DNA of 64,000 nucleotides from Plazaster borealis. Its lineage: Eukaryota; Echinodermata; Asteroidea; Forcipulatida; Labidiasteridae. Each line of letters starts with the position of its first letter. Within the stretch, counting starts at the first letter, position 1. Below the pieces are notes generated by a model, which did not search any database, was not told the origin of the DNA, and worked only from the letters and a program-made list of their open reading frames with translations. Both the position numbers and the translations under genes were made by a program. Positions 12,201 to 27,200 of this stretch are shown here, piece after piece. The stretch covers positions 24,351,376-24,415,375 of the forward strand of contig CM037461.1 of assembly GCA_021014325.1 (NCBI GenBank), read 5' to 3'.

Positions 12201-15200
12201 AGTTTTTGCTTCTTTGAAGATAGGAAGGATTATTTTTTACTTAATCGTCATTCAAGCTTTAAAAAAATTGAAAATCCAATATACAGAAGACTAAGAAAAA
12301 CAATCAGACCAAGAATTAGAAAAAAAAGGAATATGTGGAAATACAAAACAAACAAAACTATTACTACTAAACTTGCAGGTATTTACGGTCTTTTCAATCG
12401 TCTCATCGAGACTACACCATGTTTAAATCTCTTTTGGGAGGAGTGACGGCTCTGAAAAGAGCCGTTGTAGTCTCTGTGATGGTTACTTCAAGACCACAAC
12501 ACAGGCTCTAAAAAGAGTCAACACTCATCCCAATAGAGTTATATACATGGCTGTACCTGCAAATGATTAGTACTTCTTATTATCCACATCATGAAAAGCT
12601 TCAAAAGTCACTTTCTTTGAAGATGTTTTGAATCATATACAGCAAGTTGGAGAAGCCAGGTGTGTATTCATTTTCCCAAATGAAGATATTTAATGGTACT
12701 TCGTGAACATGGAACGTATGCATTTACACATAATTTTTCAGTTGTTCTGATTGATTTGAGATTAACATCAACGATACAATAATTAATAACTAGTTAAATA
12801 GTTCCAAAATTTACATAAAAAGACCCTCAAGGCAACTCAAAATATTGAAACCAAAATCTTACAAAATATAAACACATAAACTTAAAAGTTCCAACAATTT
12901 CTTTTTGATTGTAAACTTTACAAAATTTCTTTACCAGAATTGCATGCAGCGTCCATTAGTTGCTGGGTAGACTGCACTGTTCAGTCTTGTAACATCACCC
13001 GGTACTCTGGGTGATGACATCTCAGCATACATGTAGTGACCTATGGGATAGAGGGAGAGACCAGCTGGTTACCAGGGAATGAAATCAAACGGTTTCATTC
13101 AATGGAAGAATGGAGGGCAACTTCAATGTTACGCGGGTGGGATTCGAACCCACGACCTTTGCCATTCTAGAGCAGATGTCTTACCAACTAAACCACCAAG
13201 TTTGCCCGGTAGCTAGAGGCAGTTCGAATCCTATATTTTAGAAGCTGGGACCGTGACAATTTCATTTAATACATGTTAAATTTGCATCGGGGATAAAGAA
13301 TATTATATTTGGTTTTACCCGTACACCGATGTGTGTAAAGCACTGTATACTCAGTACTTTCCCAAGTCCTGTGAAAAAAATCACAGGCATATTACTCGGG
13401 TGGGATTCGAACCCACGACCTTTGCCATTCTATAGCAGATGTCTTACCAACTAGAATGCTCTCATAAGCAATGAGTTTAAATAGAAACTATTTAATTTTT
13501 AAGGCAGGTTATACTTTCGGTAATTGTCAAAGACCAGTATTCTCACTTGGTGTATCCCAACATATGCATAAAATAACAAACCTGTGAAAATTTGGGCTCA
13601 ATTGTCATCAAAGTTGCAAGAAAATATTGAAAGAAAAAACACCCTTGTTGCATAGATTTTTGTGCTTTCAGATGACTGAGAAAGGCTTCATACCTGAAGT
13701 CTTTCTCAGATTGAAATTTTGGGGTGAAAAATTTCCTCTTTCTCTAAAACCACATTACATTAAAGGGGGTTGTTTCTAGCAATGTTTTATAATATCAACA
13801 GCTCTCCAGTGCTCTTAACCAAGAAATTGTTATGCTCATTAATTTTTGAAGGTATACCCTCAGTTTAAAGATGTTAAAGTTTAAATTAAGAAGAAAGAGG
13901 TACACATTTACAAAGATTTACCAAGAAGGTTAACAAAACAAAACCGTACCAATGTTTGTCTGATAGGTGTGGTCGGCTCCTGGTCCGGTGCCCTGACTTG
14001 GGGTACCACCTTGATTCAGTATCCAATCAAAATCATCCGCTGATTCCTGGGTGAATCCACACAGGCCGTTCTCAAAGTCACAAAGATCTGAAAATTGATG
14101 AATGGAGGTAAACAGTCGAGTGGAATTAAGTTCTTAAAAGCAATGTCTGAATTAGCCTTTGTGACTATGGCTACGGCTGTTGCTAAGGGTGTTGCTAAGG
14201 ATGTCCTATATACTTCAATGCATGATGATGCAGCGATGAAGCCACAGCAGGGCTCGAAATTAACACTGGACTGCAGGCAAGAGGCAAGTGATTTTAGCGT
14301 AGGGCTAGTAAACTCACCACCAGACAAGCGCGGCGGTCTTGTGTTTTTCAATTGAATAATAGGCTACCTCATTGTGTAATATCTTTGTGAAAAAAATCTG
14401 ATATCTTTCAATTCCCTTGAGTATCAAAGAACACTTACACATAAGACAAATGAGATCTACATAAAACTACTCTTAGTGCTTGTTCAACTCATTTTGGATT
14501 CTGGTCTTGTAAAATAAAATTCTAGTCTAGTAAACATTTTGAGCCCCAAGCCCTTCTTAGTGGATTCTCCCCCCAAATTGGAGCCCTAGACGTAGCCATA
14601 GCAGCCTAACTGAACTTGTTTACTTAAAGTTTACTCAAAGGTAAACTTTCTAGGACAGTAGGTGGCAGCAGACTTACCAGGTATATCCATTGCTCTCAGA
14701 TATTTTCAAATTACGGAGCTCTGGAAGTTTCATCCAACTTGTTGAGATCCTGAGATAATTTACAATTTATGATGTCATCATCCTGCCGTAAATTATCTTG
14801 GTATCTCAACATGTCGGATGACACTTCTAGAGCTCCGTAGCAAATGCTCAGACTTGACTAAAAATGGAACAACACCTAGACTGTCTCTATACTGCTACCT
14901 ACATTGTGGCATCCCACAGTCCATTATTACCTCCAGCAGTACATGCTCCAGCATGGAATGTGACATCATCCAGTGCTACATCACCTTGGTAACTAGGACC
15001 AGCAACACCTTCCAAGATCACCTGCAATATAAACACAACTCAATTTAATACATCACAACAACTTTGAATAAATTAGCATGTCTGATTAGAATCAATTACC
15101 AAGAAGAAGTAACAAAATTTACTCCCTTGTGGTAAAACATTTGATGCATAAATTTGCATACATTAGCATACCTGATACTGAGCAGTCTCCATGAAGTGAA

Positions 15201-18200
15201 TCTTTCCCTGGTTCCACTGCGGTCCAGAAGATCCCATCTTTTTCCACACTAAAGTCTCATTATTAGCGGGATACCCGCGAGTGTAGATATTGAAATTAGC
15301 CACATGAGGGCCGTACATGTGATACCAAAACTCCATACAGTAACCAGCTCCTGCTACGTCATTTAAATATTCAGATGAAAGACGAGCTGTGTCATTCTCA
15401 ACTTGACCTGTGACCTCAATGTAGACATAGTGACCTGTAACCAATTCAAGAAGATAATGAAGTAACAATAGCACATCGCACTAAAGCTAACATTACAAAT
15501 TTCAGTGACGTGCGCGTACATGTCCGAGTTTTATGTTTACTCACACGTACTGACTATACTACTAGTGCAGTTTGGTGCGTCGATACTACGGTGATCAAGT
15601 AAGTGGCTGACTGTTTGTCTGACAGCTGGGTATTTTTAGCAAAAATCATTAGTGTGGAGGGCTATTGAAACTCTACATGATGTATAGAAGTAAGAACTTA
15701 GTCTGTGTTCGGGGTTATGAAAACCATAGAATGGTTTTCTTCTTTTGGGAGTAGTATTGGTTCTGAGAAGAGCCAGAGTTGTGTTTTAAACTTTGTGCTC
15801 TGCTTGTCTTCACTGTCAAGTGTTCATCGTTAACTGTAAATAAACAAATGGTTTGTCTAAAAACAACAACAAAACAAGAAACAGTATAAAATTGGTATCT
15901 GTAAAAAAACACCTTTCCTTTCAGGGACAACCACACATTCTCTTGTCTAAAAAACCCGAACACATTTCGCTTCTTTCAGTATTATTTCAAACTTTTTCTC
16001 CAAATTGTATACACTTTGTTTAAGTCATTGGTTGTCATGTTTCAATTTGTGTAATCTAACTTCCTAAAAATTGTTATTTTTATTTGTATCTTTAGACTGA
16101 TATTCAACTGTATCACAAAAAAATGTAAACTTCCCCCGACCATAAAATAGTCCCTGCACTGACCACTAAATACTTACCATTTGAATCTCCTAGGGTGTGG
16201 TCAGCAGAAGGGCCTGTTCCTACACTACCCGTTGATCCAGTGACTAGTGACCAATCAAACTGGTCATCAGGGCTGGTCATTTGTGTCCACAGACAAATGC
16301 CACCTTGCTCAAAGTCACAATCATGAGTATCGGGCGCTGCAGGTGATAAGAAAGATTTCATAGATATTAAATTTGCATCGGGAATAAAGAATATTATATT
16401 TGGTTTTACCCTTACACCGATGTGTGTAAAGCACTTTCCCCGAGTCCTGTGGGAAAGAAAATCCACAGGCATATTACTTGGGTGGGATTCGAACCCACAA
16501 CCTTTGCCAGACAGATTTCAATATTTAATTGATGTAATAATTGTTATATGGACAACTAATTGCATTTGAAATAACACAATCGTGCACAAGTAAAACTCAA
16601 CATGGTTGGGACCAACTTGGTCCCGGAAGATAAAATACACGCAAGACTTGCACAGTCTTTAGAAATAACATTAATAGCATTTTATTTTCTTGAACAAGGC
16701 GTGGTGCTAAATCTCTCCATGCATTGTCATTATTATAAACAATTACTGCTATATTTTTAAGGTAATAATGATCAGTCATGCCTGCTGAACATGTTGTAGC
16801 AGCGTACTTCACAATTTAGCTTCTCAGAAGCGAGTAAGGATGATTAGCCTCTCAAATTATTATTATTATATGGTGCTCATGTGATTGGGTAAGGCAATTG
16901 ACCATAACTTGCTTCCCTTCACCCGGGAGTACAAAATAGGGACATCTGAAAGTTGTTATGGGAGAGTGTTTGGTTAACTCCTTGGCTATCATCACATAGT
17001 TGAACAACTTGAGGACAGTTTTTGAATGTCTGAAAGCAGGAATAAAATTACACTAGTATTTTTGTATTTGGACAAGGTTGGGGTACTATAAATGTCACTA
17101 TTTTAATTAATTATCTTAATAAGAGCAGGAAATCAATCTTACGATAAGTTGGTGGGAGTGATGGGGTGGTGGGAGGAGGCGCGGTGGGGGGACATGCTCC
17201 TTCGGTTATCTCTATGTCATCCAGGGCTATATCTCCAATGAAGTCAATACCAACGACTCCTTCAAAGATTGTCTTTAATGGGATGGGGAAAAAATAGTCA
17301 CAAACTTGAACAAAGTAATCACAAACTTGAACAAAACAATCACAGACTTGAACCAAATAATCACAAACTTGAACAAAACAATCACAGACTTGAACCAAAT
17401 AATCACAGACTTCAACAAAACAATCACAGACTTGAACCTAATAATCACAAACTTGAACAAAACAATCACAGACTTGAACCAAATAATCACAAACTTGAAC
17501 AAAACAATCACAGACTTGAACAAAATAATCTCAAACTTGAACAAAATAATCACAAACTTGAACAAAATAATCACAAACTTGAACAAAACAATCACAGACT
17601 TGAACAAAATAATCTCAAACTTGAACAAAATAATCACAAACTTGAACAAAATAATCACAGACTTGAACAAAATAATCACAAACTTGAACAAAATAATCAC
17701 AAACTTGAACAAAACAATCACAGACTTGAACAAAATAATCTCAAACTTGAACAAAATAATCACAAACTTGAACAAAATAATCTCAAACTTGAACAAAATA
17801 ATCTCAAACTTGAACAAAATAATCACAAACTTGAACCAAATAATCTCAAACTTGAACAAAATAATCACAAACTTGAACAAAATAATCTCAAACTTGAACA
17901 AAATAATCACAAATTTGAACAAAATAGTCACAAACTTGAAAAAATTTGTATGAAAAAAGGAAATGATAATTATTGAAATGCTGTTAAAATTGGAAGTTGG
18001 AGTGAAAACACAAGTAATTTATTTTAAGGACATTGGGACCTCATGAGAAAATATTTGAAGGAATTTTCTTGTTTTTAAATACAATACTTCTTTAACGAAA
18101 AATCCAGTGAAAACAAACTAGAAATAAATGTTCTTTCGTCTTTAACTCGTCCATAAATTTAATCCTGGGGACCTATCCAGTAATTTGAACTTAGACATAT

Positions 18201-21200
18201 CAAAATTTTTTACCCTTAGACATACCCAGAAATTTGACCCTTGACACACCCAGAAATTTGACCCTTGACATACCCAGAAATTTGACCCTTGACATACCCA
18301 GAAATTTGACCCTTGACATACCCAGAAATTTGACCCTTGACATAAAACAAAATTTGACCTTTGACATACCCAGAAATTTGACACTTGACATATCACAAAA
18401 TTAAACCCCTGACATATCAAGAAATGAATTGAACCTTGACCTACCCAAAACTGTTCATCCGAGGAAAGTGAGACTTTCCCTTGAGACCAAACGTCTCCTT
18501 GGTCACCGGTCTTAGTCCAGATGAGGTTGGTTCCAGGGTAGATGCTTGAAGATTGAGTGTAGAGATTCAATGCATTGATGCTACTCCCATACATGTGATA
18601 CCAAAACGATACACAATATCCTGTAGAGGAGGTGGAGAAAATGAAGGAAAATCAACTCAAGAATCGTAAGAAAAAATATGAGTGAAGAACATGTTCCGAT
18701 TATATAATTATTGGTAATGGCACATTGGACTAATTACAGACAGTTAAAGGTTGAATGGCTTCTGACTGGCACTCCCGAACAAAGATATTGACAAAATAGG
18801 GAGACCACCAACATTAGGGCTAGATGGCTCAGTTGGTAGAGCACCGGCACGTTAATCTAGTAAATTTTTTCTTTGTACAACCCCAAATTATATAAATGTT
18901 ACTCTGTAAGTTTCCCTTGTGGTTTTAATTATTACTTGATATTTAAAATAAAAAGTTGCATCCCCTTAAAGGTGATCCCTCTGCTGCTGCTTCCCAGGTT
19001 GTATCGTAAATTTGGGTGTGATCCCTGGCTATACGACAGTTACAGGTTGAATGGCTTCTGACAGGCACCCCGAACAAAGATATTGACAAAACAGGGAGAC
19101 TGCTTACATTAGGGCCAGATAGCTCAGTTGGTAGAGCGCCGGCACATTAATTCAGGTTCAAATCCTGTTCTAGTAAATTTTTCTTTGTTCAACCCAAAAT
19201 TAACTTAAGTAATAAATACAAACTAGGCATAAGATACTTCTTACCTGCCAAGCTTGACTCCAGGTTTTCACTAACAAGCCAAGCTTTATCTCCAAGGACT
19301 CTCGGAGCTGAAGTCTCAATAAACATATAGAAACCTGTCAAAAGCAGAAGAATGCACACAAATGTTAACTAGCAAAGACAAATCCTGCTTAGAAAATGGC
19401 TTAGGGTTAGGATTAGGAAAATATACTAGGGGTGTTGAAACATAAGGGTGTCGGAAAAGAATTGTCAAAACATAGGTGTTTAACCCTATTTATAGATACT
19501 TCTTAAACAATGTTTTTTCTTCTTTTCAGACAATGATACGAGAAACAGATAAGTGAACAGATCAGACATGTTTTGGTGGATGTTACAACTACACAGAAAT
19601 GCATGACACCTACCTCTCCCAGTGTTTGTGGTGTGGTCCACTGTCGGTCCCGTATACGTGCTAGGAGTTCCCCCAGCACTTCTCAACCAATCAAAATCAT
19701 CCAAGTTGTGCTCATTTGACCAACCACATTGGCTGGTTTCAAAATCGCAGAGACCCTGTTGAGGGCAGACGCCATCTTGGACATCCACGTCGTCAAGGGA
19801 AATGTCTCCCTGGGTTGGAGACCCAACACGAGCTTCAAAGACAACCTAGTAAGATTGTCAGAGGAAAATGATCATGAGATAACACTTGAGTTTGACGGGA
19901 CAATCAAAATAAATGAGCCAATATGCAGGCATAACATTTGGTTCTTGGAAAAAAGTTTTTGAGTACAAGGGTTGGTATACACGTTCATATGGTGCAAGCT
20001 TCAATAGACTTTTCAGGCTATTTAATCATAATTTTTCTGATTTTTCCCCAACAGCAAAATAAATTGGAAATCAGACTTAAGTAGGAAGAATTCTATGCCT
20101 GGTTATTACATGTGGTGATGTTTGCTGCACTAGGTCTTAATTTTTTTAAAGATAGTTCATAGAAAATGGGAAATAAGATTGACTATTTTTGTACTTTCTT
20201 ACAAGATGCAAATTCTCTCACCCTGAATCTTTGAGTCTGAGATGGTGTGATTGTTACTCTGCCTAGCCTCCATATTTCACCCTGATTGCCGTTCTTTTGC
20301 CAGCTGGGTGAGACAAAGGAATCTCCCTCATCCTGCTGGTAAACCAACAGCGAGCCAACATCATCTCCAGTCATGTGATACCAGAAATGAAGACAGTGAT
20401 CAGTTCCTGGGTTGAAGTAAGAGCTGAGAAGACGTGCCTCGTCACCGGGTTGGCGTGGAGCAAGTGGGTTGACGTAGGCAAAGAAATCTGTGTGGTGAAA
20501 TAAGATATGGCTTAGACCATGACTGAATTGATGGCTATGACTATGGCTGAAGCATGTCATTGCAGCCAACGGCAACAGCCGTAGCCAAAGCCACTTGTCT
20601 TGATAACTTGATTGTGGACGGAGGATTTTCTAGGCATATGAGGAAAACAAAACTAAATTGAAAATATTTGCTTTCCAATTGAAAAAAATCACTCCAAAAT
20701 ATAAAATAAAAAAAAAGAATTTTGGGTCGAACAAAGGTAAGAACAATTTGGTATTACTAAGAAAAGTTTGATATTTACATTCAAGTTTCTGTAAATTTAG
20801 TTTTTAAGAACTGTTTCAGTTTAACCATTAACAGTTCCCACAAACAGAGAAACTTGTGCTTAGAAGAAATCAGTTACCAGCCAAAATACCATGTGATGAA
20901 CCAGGGGCGGATCCAGGATTTTCCAAACGGGGGGGCGTGAAAATATACCAAGCAGCAAAATCTTCCCTTCCCCATTTCTCCCCCCCCTTCTCTCTCTCTC
21001 CCTCTTTTTTTCTTTTCTCCCTCATTTTTTTTTTTTTTTTATATGAAAATCCGCGCCTGTGAACAGTGCTTGTAACTGGTTCCCTGCTAGTTTTACTCAG
21101 CAAATACATTTTTAAGCAACATTTTCTGCCCACTGTTTTAGGTAGACAGATGGAGTACATAGACAACATACTTGTTGGGGTGCCATAGGTGTGGTCTATA

Positions 21201-24200
21201 GGTGGCCCTGTTCCTAGCGAAGGGCTCCCATTGGCTCCTCTTATCCAATCAAATCCAGGCGTATCCGTATCATCGTTGATCCAATCACACAGATCATACT
21301 CAAAACCACATTGAGCTAATCAAAATAACCAAGACAAATAATTGAGCAAAAATGATTAAAAAAATGATTAACGTAATAATAATTAGATTTATTGAGTGCC
21401 TCACGCTGAACCAACCCTGAGGTCTTTACAAAATTAAAAATTTCTTAAAGAGTAAATTGAGACTAAATTTTTAAAAATACATGTACAGCGTATCCCTATA
21501 GACGATGTGACCTGTGACATCACATGTTTACAAAAGAGCCACCAAGCCTGGACTTCCTGCAGGCACGATTTGTACACAGCTCAATGGAAGAAAACATAAA
21601 AACTTATATTTAATGGAGATTGCGTCGTCTGATTTTTTTCAACTTTTGATATGATGAAAGGGGGCACATCTCAAAACTTGCTCAGCTGTTACTTTTATAA
21701 CTCTTGGGTTTATGTGGAAATTATGACACAAAATGTAAACTTTCCCATATGACTAGTGCAGTATCTTGCCTGCCAGATTGGCCCAAGAATGCACAAGGTC
21801 ACACTTATTGTAAACAAAGTTCACATGGTCTATATAAACTGAGAAACTAAAAGAGTTTTTAGAAAGATCCAAAATACATACCAATGGTTGTTACAAAAAT
21901 ACAAAAAAAAACAGGGTCCAATTTCACACCTCTAACTGCTCTAGCTGTGACTCTTTCATATAGTGAGGTTAAAAAGAAAACTGGCGTGTCGTGGCCGCGC
22001 GGATAAGAACACCGAACTCAAGCTCTGGTGTTTCTGATCTGCAGAGTGTGGGTTCGAATCCCAGTCTTGACACTTGTGTCCTAAAGCAAGACACTTAACC
22101 ACATGCTTCCTCCTTCGGTCCCATGTGTTGTGTAATGCACGTAAAAGAACCCAGTGCACTTATCGTAAAGAGAAGGGGTTCGCCCCGGTGTTCCTGGTTT
22201 GATCGGCTGCATATTGCGCCACAGCACCTTGTAAACCATTGCATGGTGTTATGCAAAGGAATAGGTCTCATACTTCAACACGTAACTCCACTTACCTTGT
22301 AGGAAAAATACTGAGCACTTTGAGACACCCATCGGGAGTATAAAGCGCTATATATGAACTGCGTATTATTATTAATATTATTATTAAACCTGACTTACAG
22401 ACTGTAGGACAGGTTCCTAGCGTAAACAAGACATCATCAATAGAGATATCTCCTCCGAAAGATTGACCTGTGACCCCTTCAATAATGACCTCATAGGTCG
22501 AGGTGCTAGTGATTGACAGACGACTTCTTAGCCATTGATTGGATTGAGTACCTTGCTTCTGATAAATCTGAAGAAGGAGATTAAGAGACCGTGATGAGGG
22601 TTCAAATCCTGCTTATTCTTTTTTTTAACATTGTTAAAAAACTTGCAGAATTTTAGGATATTTTGTAATAACTCAGGATTTTGTGCTAGTAATTAAACAA
22701 AATGATTAGATTAGATTAGATAACATTCATTGTCGACATTTTTAAAAATATGGAAATTTGAAATCCACTGGCAAATAGGTAAAGAACAAACAATAAGTAT
22801 TTTACAATAAGTACGCACAAAGTTCAACGAACATGTAAATAAAAAACACAGTTGGTACAACTGTCGTTTGTTACTAGAAGATACAATGTGGGGCTACACT
22901 TTGCAGAATCAGTTACAATTAAATATCTAAAAACATCTGTGCGTTCTAGTCCTGTCTTGGCACTGGTTTTCAAAGCAGGGCCCAATTTCATGGCACAGCT
23001 TACCGTGAAACTTTGCGCTTTCGTCCCATAGAATCACACGGTTAACAGGGCGTCATAAGTGCAGAATTCTGTGGTAAGAAGTGCCATGAAATTGGGCACA
23101 GAATTCTTAACTATTGCTTCCAGGTGATTTTGTTCCCAAAGCTTTTTAACAACTTCACACCCAATTTTATCTAACTGGCTTATGAGACAGTTTTTGTGGC
23201 CCGGAACAACTTTGGAGCGCCCTCAATTTTTTGCAGTCAGTTGAATTGCTGATGCACTACACATTTCATGAGCTCGCATTTGATAACGAATTTATCTCCA
23301 AGCGAACTTGATACATAGCTTAAAATAGTGCAGAGGTTTCATATGGGCCGTGCAATATAGGTTTTTATCTTCAAGCAGGCCTGAATATTTGATTCCGATT
23401 GGTCGATCCATAGCAACAAGGAGTGTGATATAAACTTATATTGCACGGCCCATATCACACCCTGCGTGTTGTGTGTTCTAACTGCGCATCAAGTTTGCTT
23501 GAAGATAAATACGTTATCACACGCGCACTCATGAGATAACTTATAATATCACATCCTTGTTGCTATGGATCGACCAATCAGAATCAAGGAGTCAAGTTTG
23601 CTTGAAGATAAGAACATTTACCACTTTGGACGTCCCACCACTTGATAGATAAATATTCAATGCATCAATGTCTGGTCCAAACATGTGATACCAAAACTCC
23701 AGACAATATTCAGAGTTTGCCGCTATCGGACCTGACATGATCCGTGCTTTATCACCAACGATACGAGGTGAGGAGGTCTCGATGAAAATGTAGTAACCCA
23801 AAGCTGAAGAGGAAAAACCAAAAACAGAATCTTTCAAAAAGAATGCAAACAATAGTTAGTGGCCTAACGGACTATTTGACCCTAGCAGAGCCTTTCTCTG
23901 CATTTTATACCATAGGTCCTTTTATTAGTTGGTAAGCAGTTTGCAAGAGCTTATTCTATTTTCAAAAATAATGCGAATGTATTGATCTAGAAGCTAAGAT
24001 TTGTGGTTGGACTGTGATAACAACATTTCAAATGAATTGTGGTGGTGGTTTCTGAAAAGTACCGGGCACAACTTTAAGGTACTGCAGCCAATAGAATCAT
24101 GCCCTACTCAGGGCGCTGTAATTCCGTGGTACGCAGCACTATGAAATTGTGCCCAGGGCCCAATTTCATAGCGCTGCTTAAGCACAAGAGTATGCTTACC

Positions 24201-27200
24201 AGAATAGGGTCACCAACCAAAATACTATTCCACATGTACAATCAGTGACTGGTGTCCTGCTCATTTATGCTTAGCAAAAAATTGTTAGGCAATATTTGCT
24301 GCTTAAGCAGCTCTATGAAATTTGGCGGAGGTGGTGTAATATTTCTTAATTCATAAGACAAGATGGAAAGAGCTCATACCAACATTCAGTTGTTAAGCAA
24401 TATTTGCTGCTTAAGCAGCTCTATGAAATTTGGCGGAGGTGGTCTAATAATTCTTAATTCATAAGGCAAGATGGAAAGAGCTCATACCAACATTCAGTAC
24501 AATTTGTTTCTGTACCAGCGGCATTATGCAGGCCTGGTATTTCATCTTTGAGAGGGCAAGGCTAGTTTAATTTTGCAAAGGGCACTTCCATTGGAAAATT
24601 TTAAAGTCTATGGGAAACTTCTGAAGGGGCACCAAGGCCAAGACCAGAGGCTATGGACTCTGTGTAACTCCAGGGCCCAATTTCATAGAGCTGCTTAAGC
24701 AGAAAATATCGCTTAACAATTGTCTGCCAAGCAGAAATGAGCAGGATACCAGTCACAAATTGTACATGTGACATACTAGTTTGGCTGGTAACCTTTTTCT
24801 TGTAAGCATAATTTTGTTGTGATTAGCTACTTTTTGTGCTTAAGCAACTCTATGCAATTGGGCCCTGGCCTGATTATATACATCAATTATGAACATTTTA
24901 TAAGTTCTGACCTGTCCCTTGGGTGTGGTCAAACTCTGGACCTGTCCCGACTGAGGCTGTCTCTCCACTGGCTACTGACCAATCAAAATCATCCAATCTG
25001 TCCTGCACCCAACCACAGATGCTCTGAGATTCAAAATCACAGCTGAGATCTGCAAAGGATTAGAAATCAAGTAGTAACTATAATGTTTTAGCAAAACGTA
25101 GATACTTGTTAATCCGTAGGTAGGCAGTTTGCTCCCAGAGGAAGAAGGAAGTCACATACTCTTCCAGACTGTAATTGATTGTGTTATTTGTATTTTTCTT
25201 TTTATTGGAGTTGTGCTACTCCTTTTATTTCCACAACACATGATCATATAATTCACATAAGCAACAAAGTACACAATAAATACCGCTATTACATAGCAAT
25301 TACATAGAATCTAAGAGGACATATAGCAAAGAACAAAAAATAAGTATAATTTTATACAATTTAATGTGATATAATCACTAGATCTGACAAGGAACAAATA
25401 TTAATCAAAACATGATCAATAATGTCAAGAAGAATAATTAAGCAAATTAGATCAAGTAGATCAAGACAAACCAAGGAGCAGCTTTTGCAAAATGGAGAGT
25501 TAGTAATCAGATTTTACTGGACAAATATTTTCATTATTTTGAAATTTAATTTGTTGATTATTTCCAAACATATCACCTGAATCAGCACCACAGTTATCGA
25601 AAGTGATGTCATCTAAAGCGATATCCGTCAGTAACGATGGATCAGAGAAGTCAGTTCCTGGAATTGCCTCAAAACGTATCTAAAGTAAACAAACCATGAG
25701 AGTTAGGCCGTGTCCGAATTGACAGATACAGCTACTGCTAAGGCTAAGGCGTCATCATGCATTACAGTATAGCAACACCCTTAGCAACAGTCGTAGCCGT
25801 AGCTGTAGCCGCCAATTTGGATCTGGTCTTACTTTGTAAATATGCGTAAATGTACTTTGAGAATGAAGAAGAAAAGCATTTCTTTTTGGAGAAACAAAGA
25901 AAAGAACTAAAAGAAGTGCATAGAAACTTTTGATATTTGTGCTAAACAAGAACTGTTATTTATTGTTATTATAATTGTATTTTTGTACTTACCGAATACT
26001 GCCCAGCAAGCCGAGGTCCCAAACTTAACGATCCCTGTAACCACTGGTTACTAGTGTCTCCTGAATAAACTACACTGTTGTCTGGTACCACACCTTGATA
26101 CACAATGGCTATCAGGGAACCAGCATTGTTACCACGGAGATGGTACCAAAACTTCATCTCACACCTGTGACAAAAGAAGAGAAAAAGTTTAGACTGTTCT
26201 TACATGCCAACTTGACTTACACATTTGGCCAGCATTGTCAGGGTCAAAGTTCAGAAAACTGAGAGACCAGTAAAAGGAGTATCCCTCTACAAAGACAGAT
26301 CTTCAGTAAAATTTGAATCTTCGCAATGGAAATACAATAAAAAAAATTGGCAGTTTGATGGAATAACCTGTGTGTAGCAACTCTGTCATTATGTTATTGC
26401 CCTCATTATATCACCAACTGCAAGTTATTAATTCCTTTCAATCTAACCTGGCACCGACATCTCCAAGTGTAGGGCTCTGTAGGATGGCTGACGTCTGGAA
26501 TGTCCCTCCAGTGCTATCAACAAACATGAAGAATCCAGTCCCTGTAGTGTGATCAGTAGAGGGCGCTGTTGCACCCGCTGTACTCCCAGCTTGTAATCGT
26601 GACCATTTGTAGAGACCGTTATCAATAGCTGACCAGCTGCATTGATCCGTTTCAAAATCGCAATTTCCTGTCATCATAGCCACAAAAATTCAACTTTATT
26701 ATCTCATCTTGTAAAAGATTTCATTCCATGGTTGAACTTTTACCTGGAGCAAGCTCGATTCAGGACCAATGGTTAACTAGTGGTTGTTATATGACATACG
26801 CACATGTGAAGTTGAAATGAGAATGACTGTGGTCATGTCATGTCAATGTGACAATGAGAAACTGGCGGTGGAAAGTTTGTTTATGTTTTCCGACAAGTTC
26901 CTAGATAAAAGCGATGTGGATGGTATTTGCTCTCACAGGGGTAATGTGTACCTCAGATGATTGTGAGCGAACAGTACCCAAGCTCTTTATTGAAATAATT
27001 TTATTATTGAATAATGTTGTTGCACAAGTTTATAAAATCACGTCTGTGTAATTGTTAGTAGAATCAACGTTGTCATTTTTCTAATAACTGGTCCTCTCTG
27101 CACTGTGCTATTAAAACAGCTATTGGTAACCAGTGATGCGACCAAGAATAAGCTGGTCACGAATCGTCGACTAGACCAGTTCAACCATCGCTGCTTAGCA

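Noticed and set aside
17269..17976. Long plus-strand frame of about 235 residues (NNHKLEQ repeats) and its minus-strand mirror
   Set aside because: Produced by a 21-bp minisatellite whose length is a multiple of three; no start context, splice signals or family match.
18142..18444. Frame running on past exon 59
   Set aside because: Not annotated as fixed coding sequence because the canonical donor at 18445 fits best; kept as a finding on possible alternative donors.
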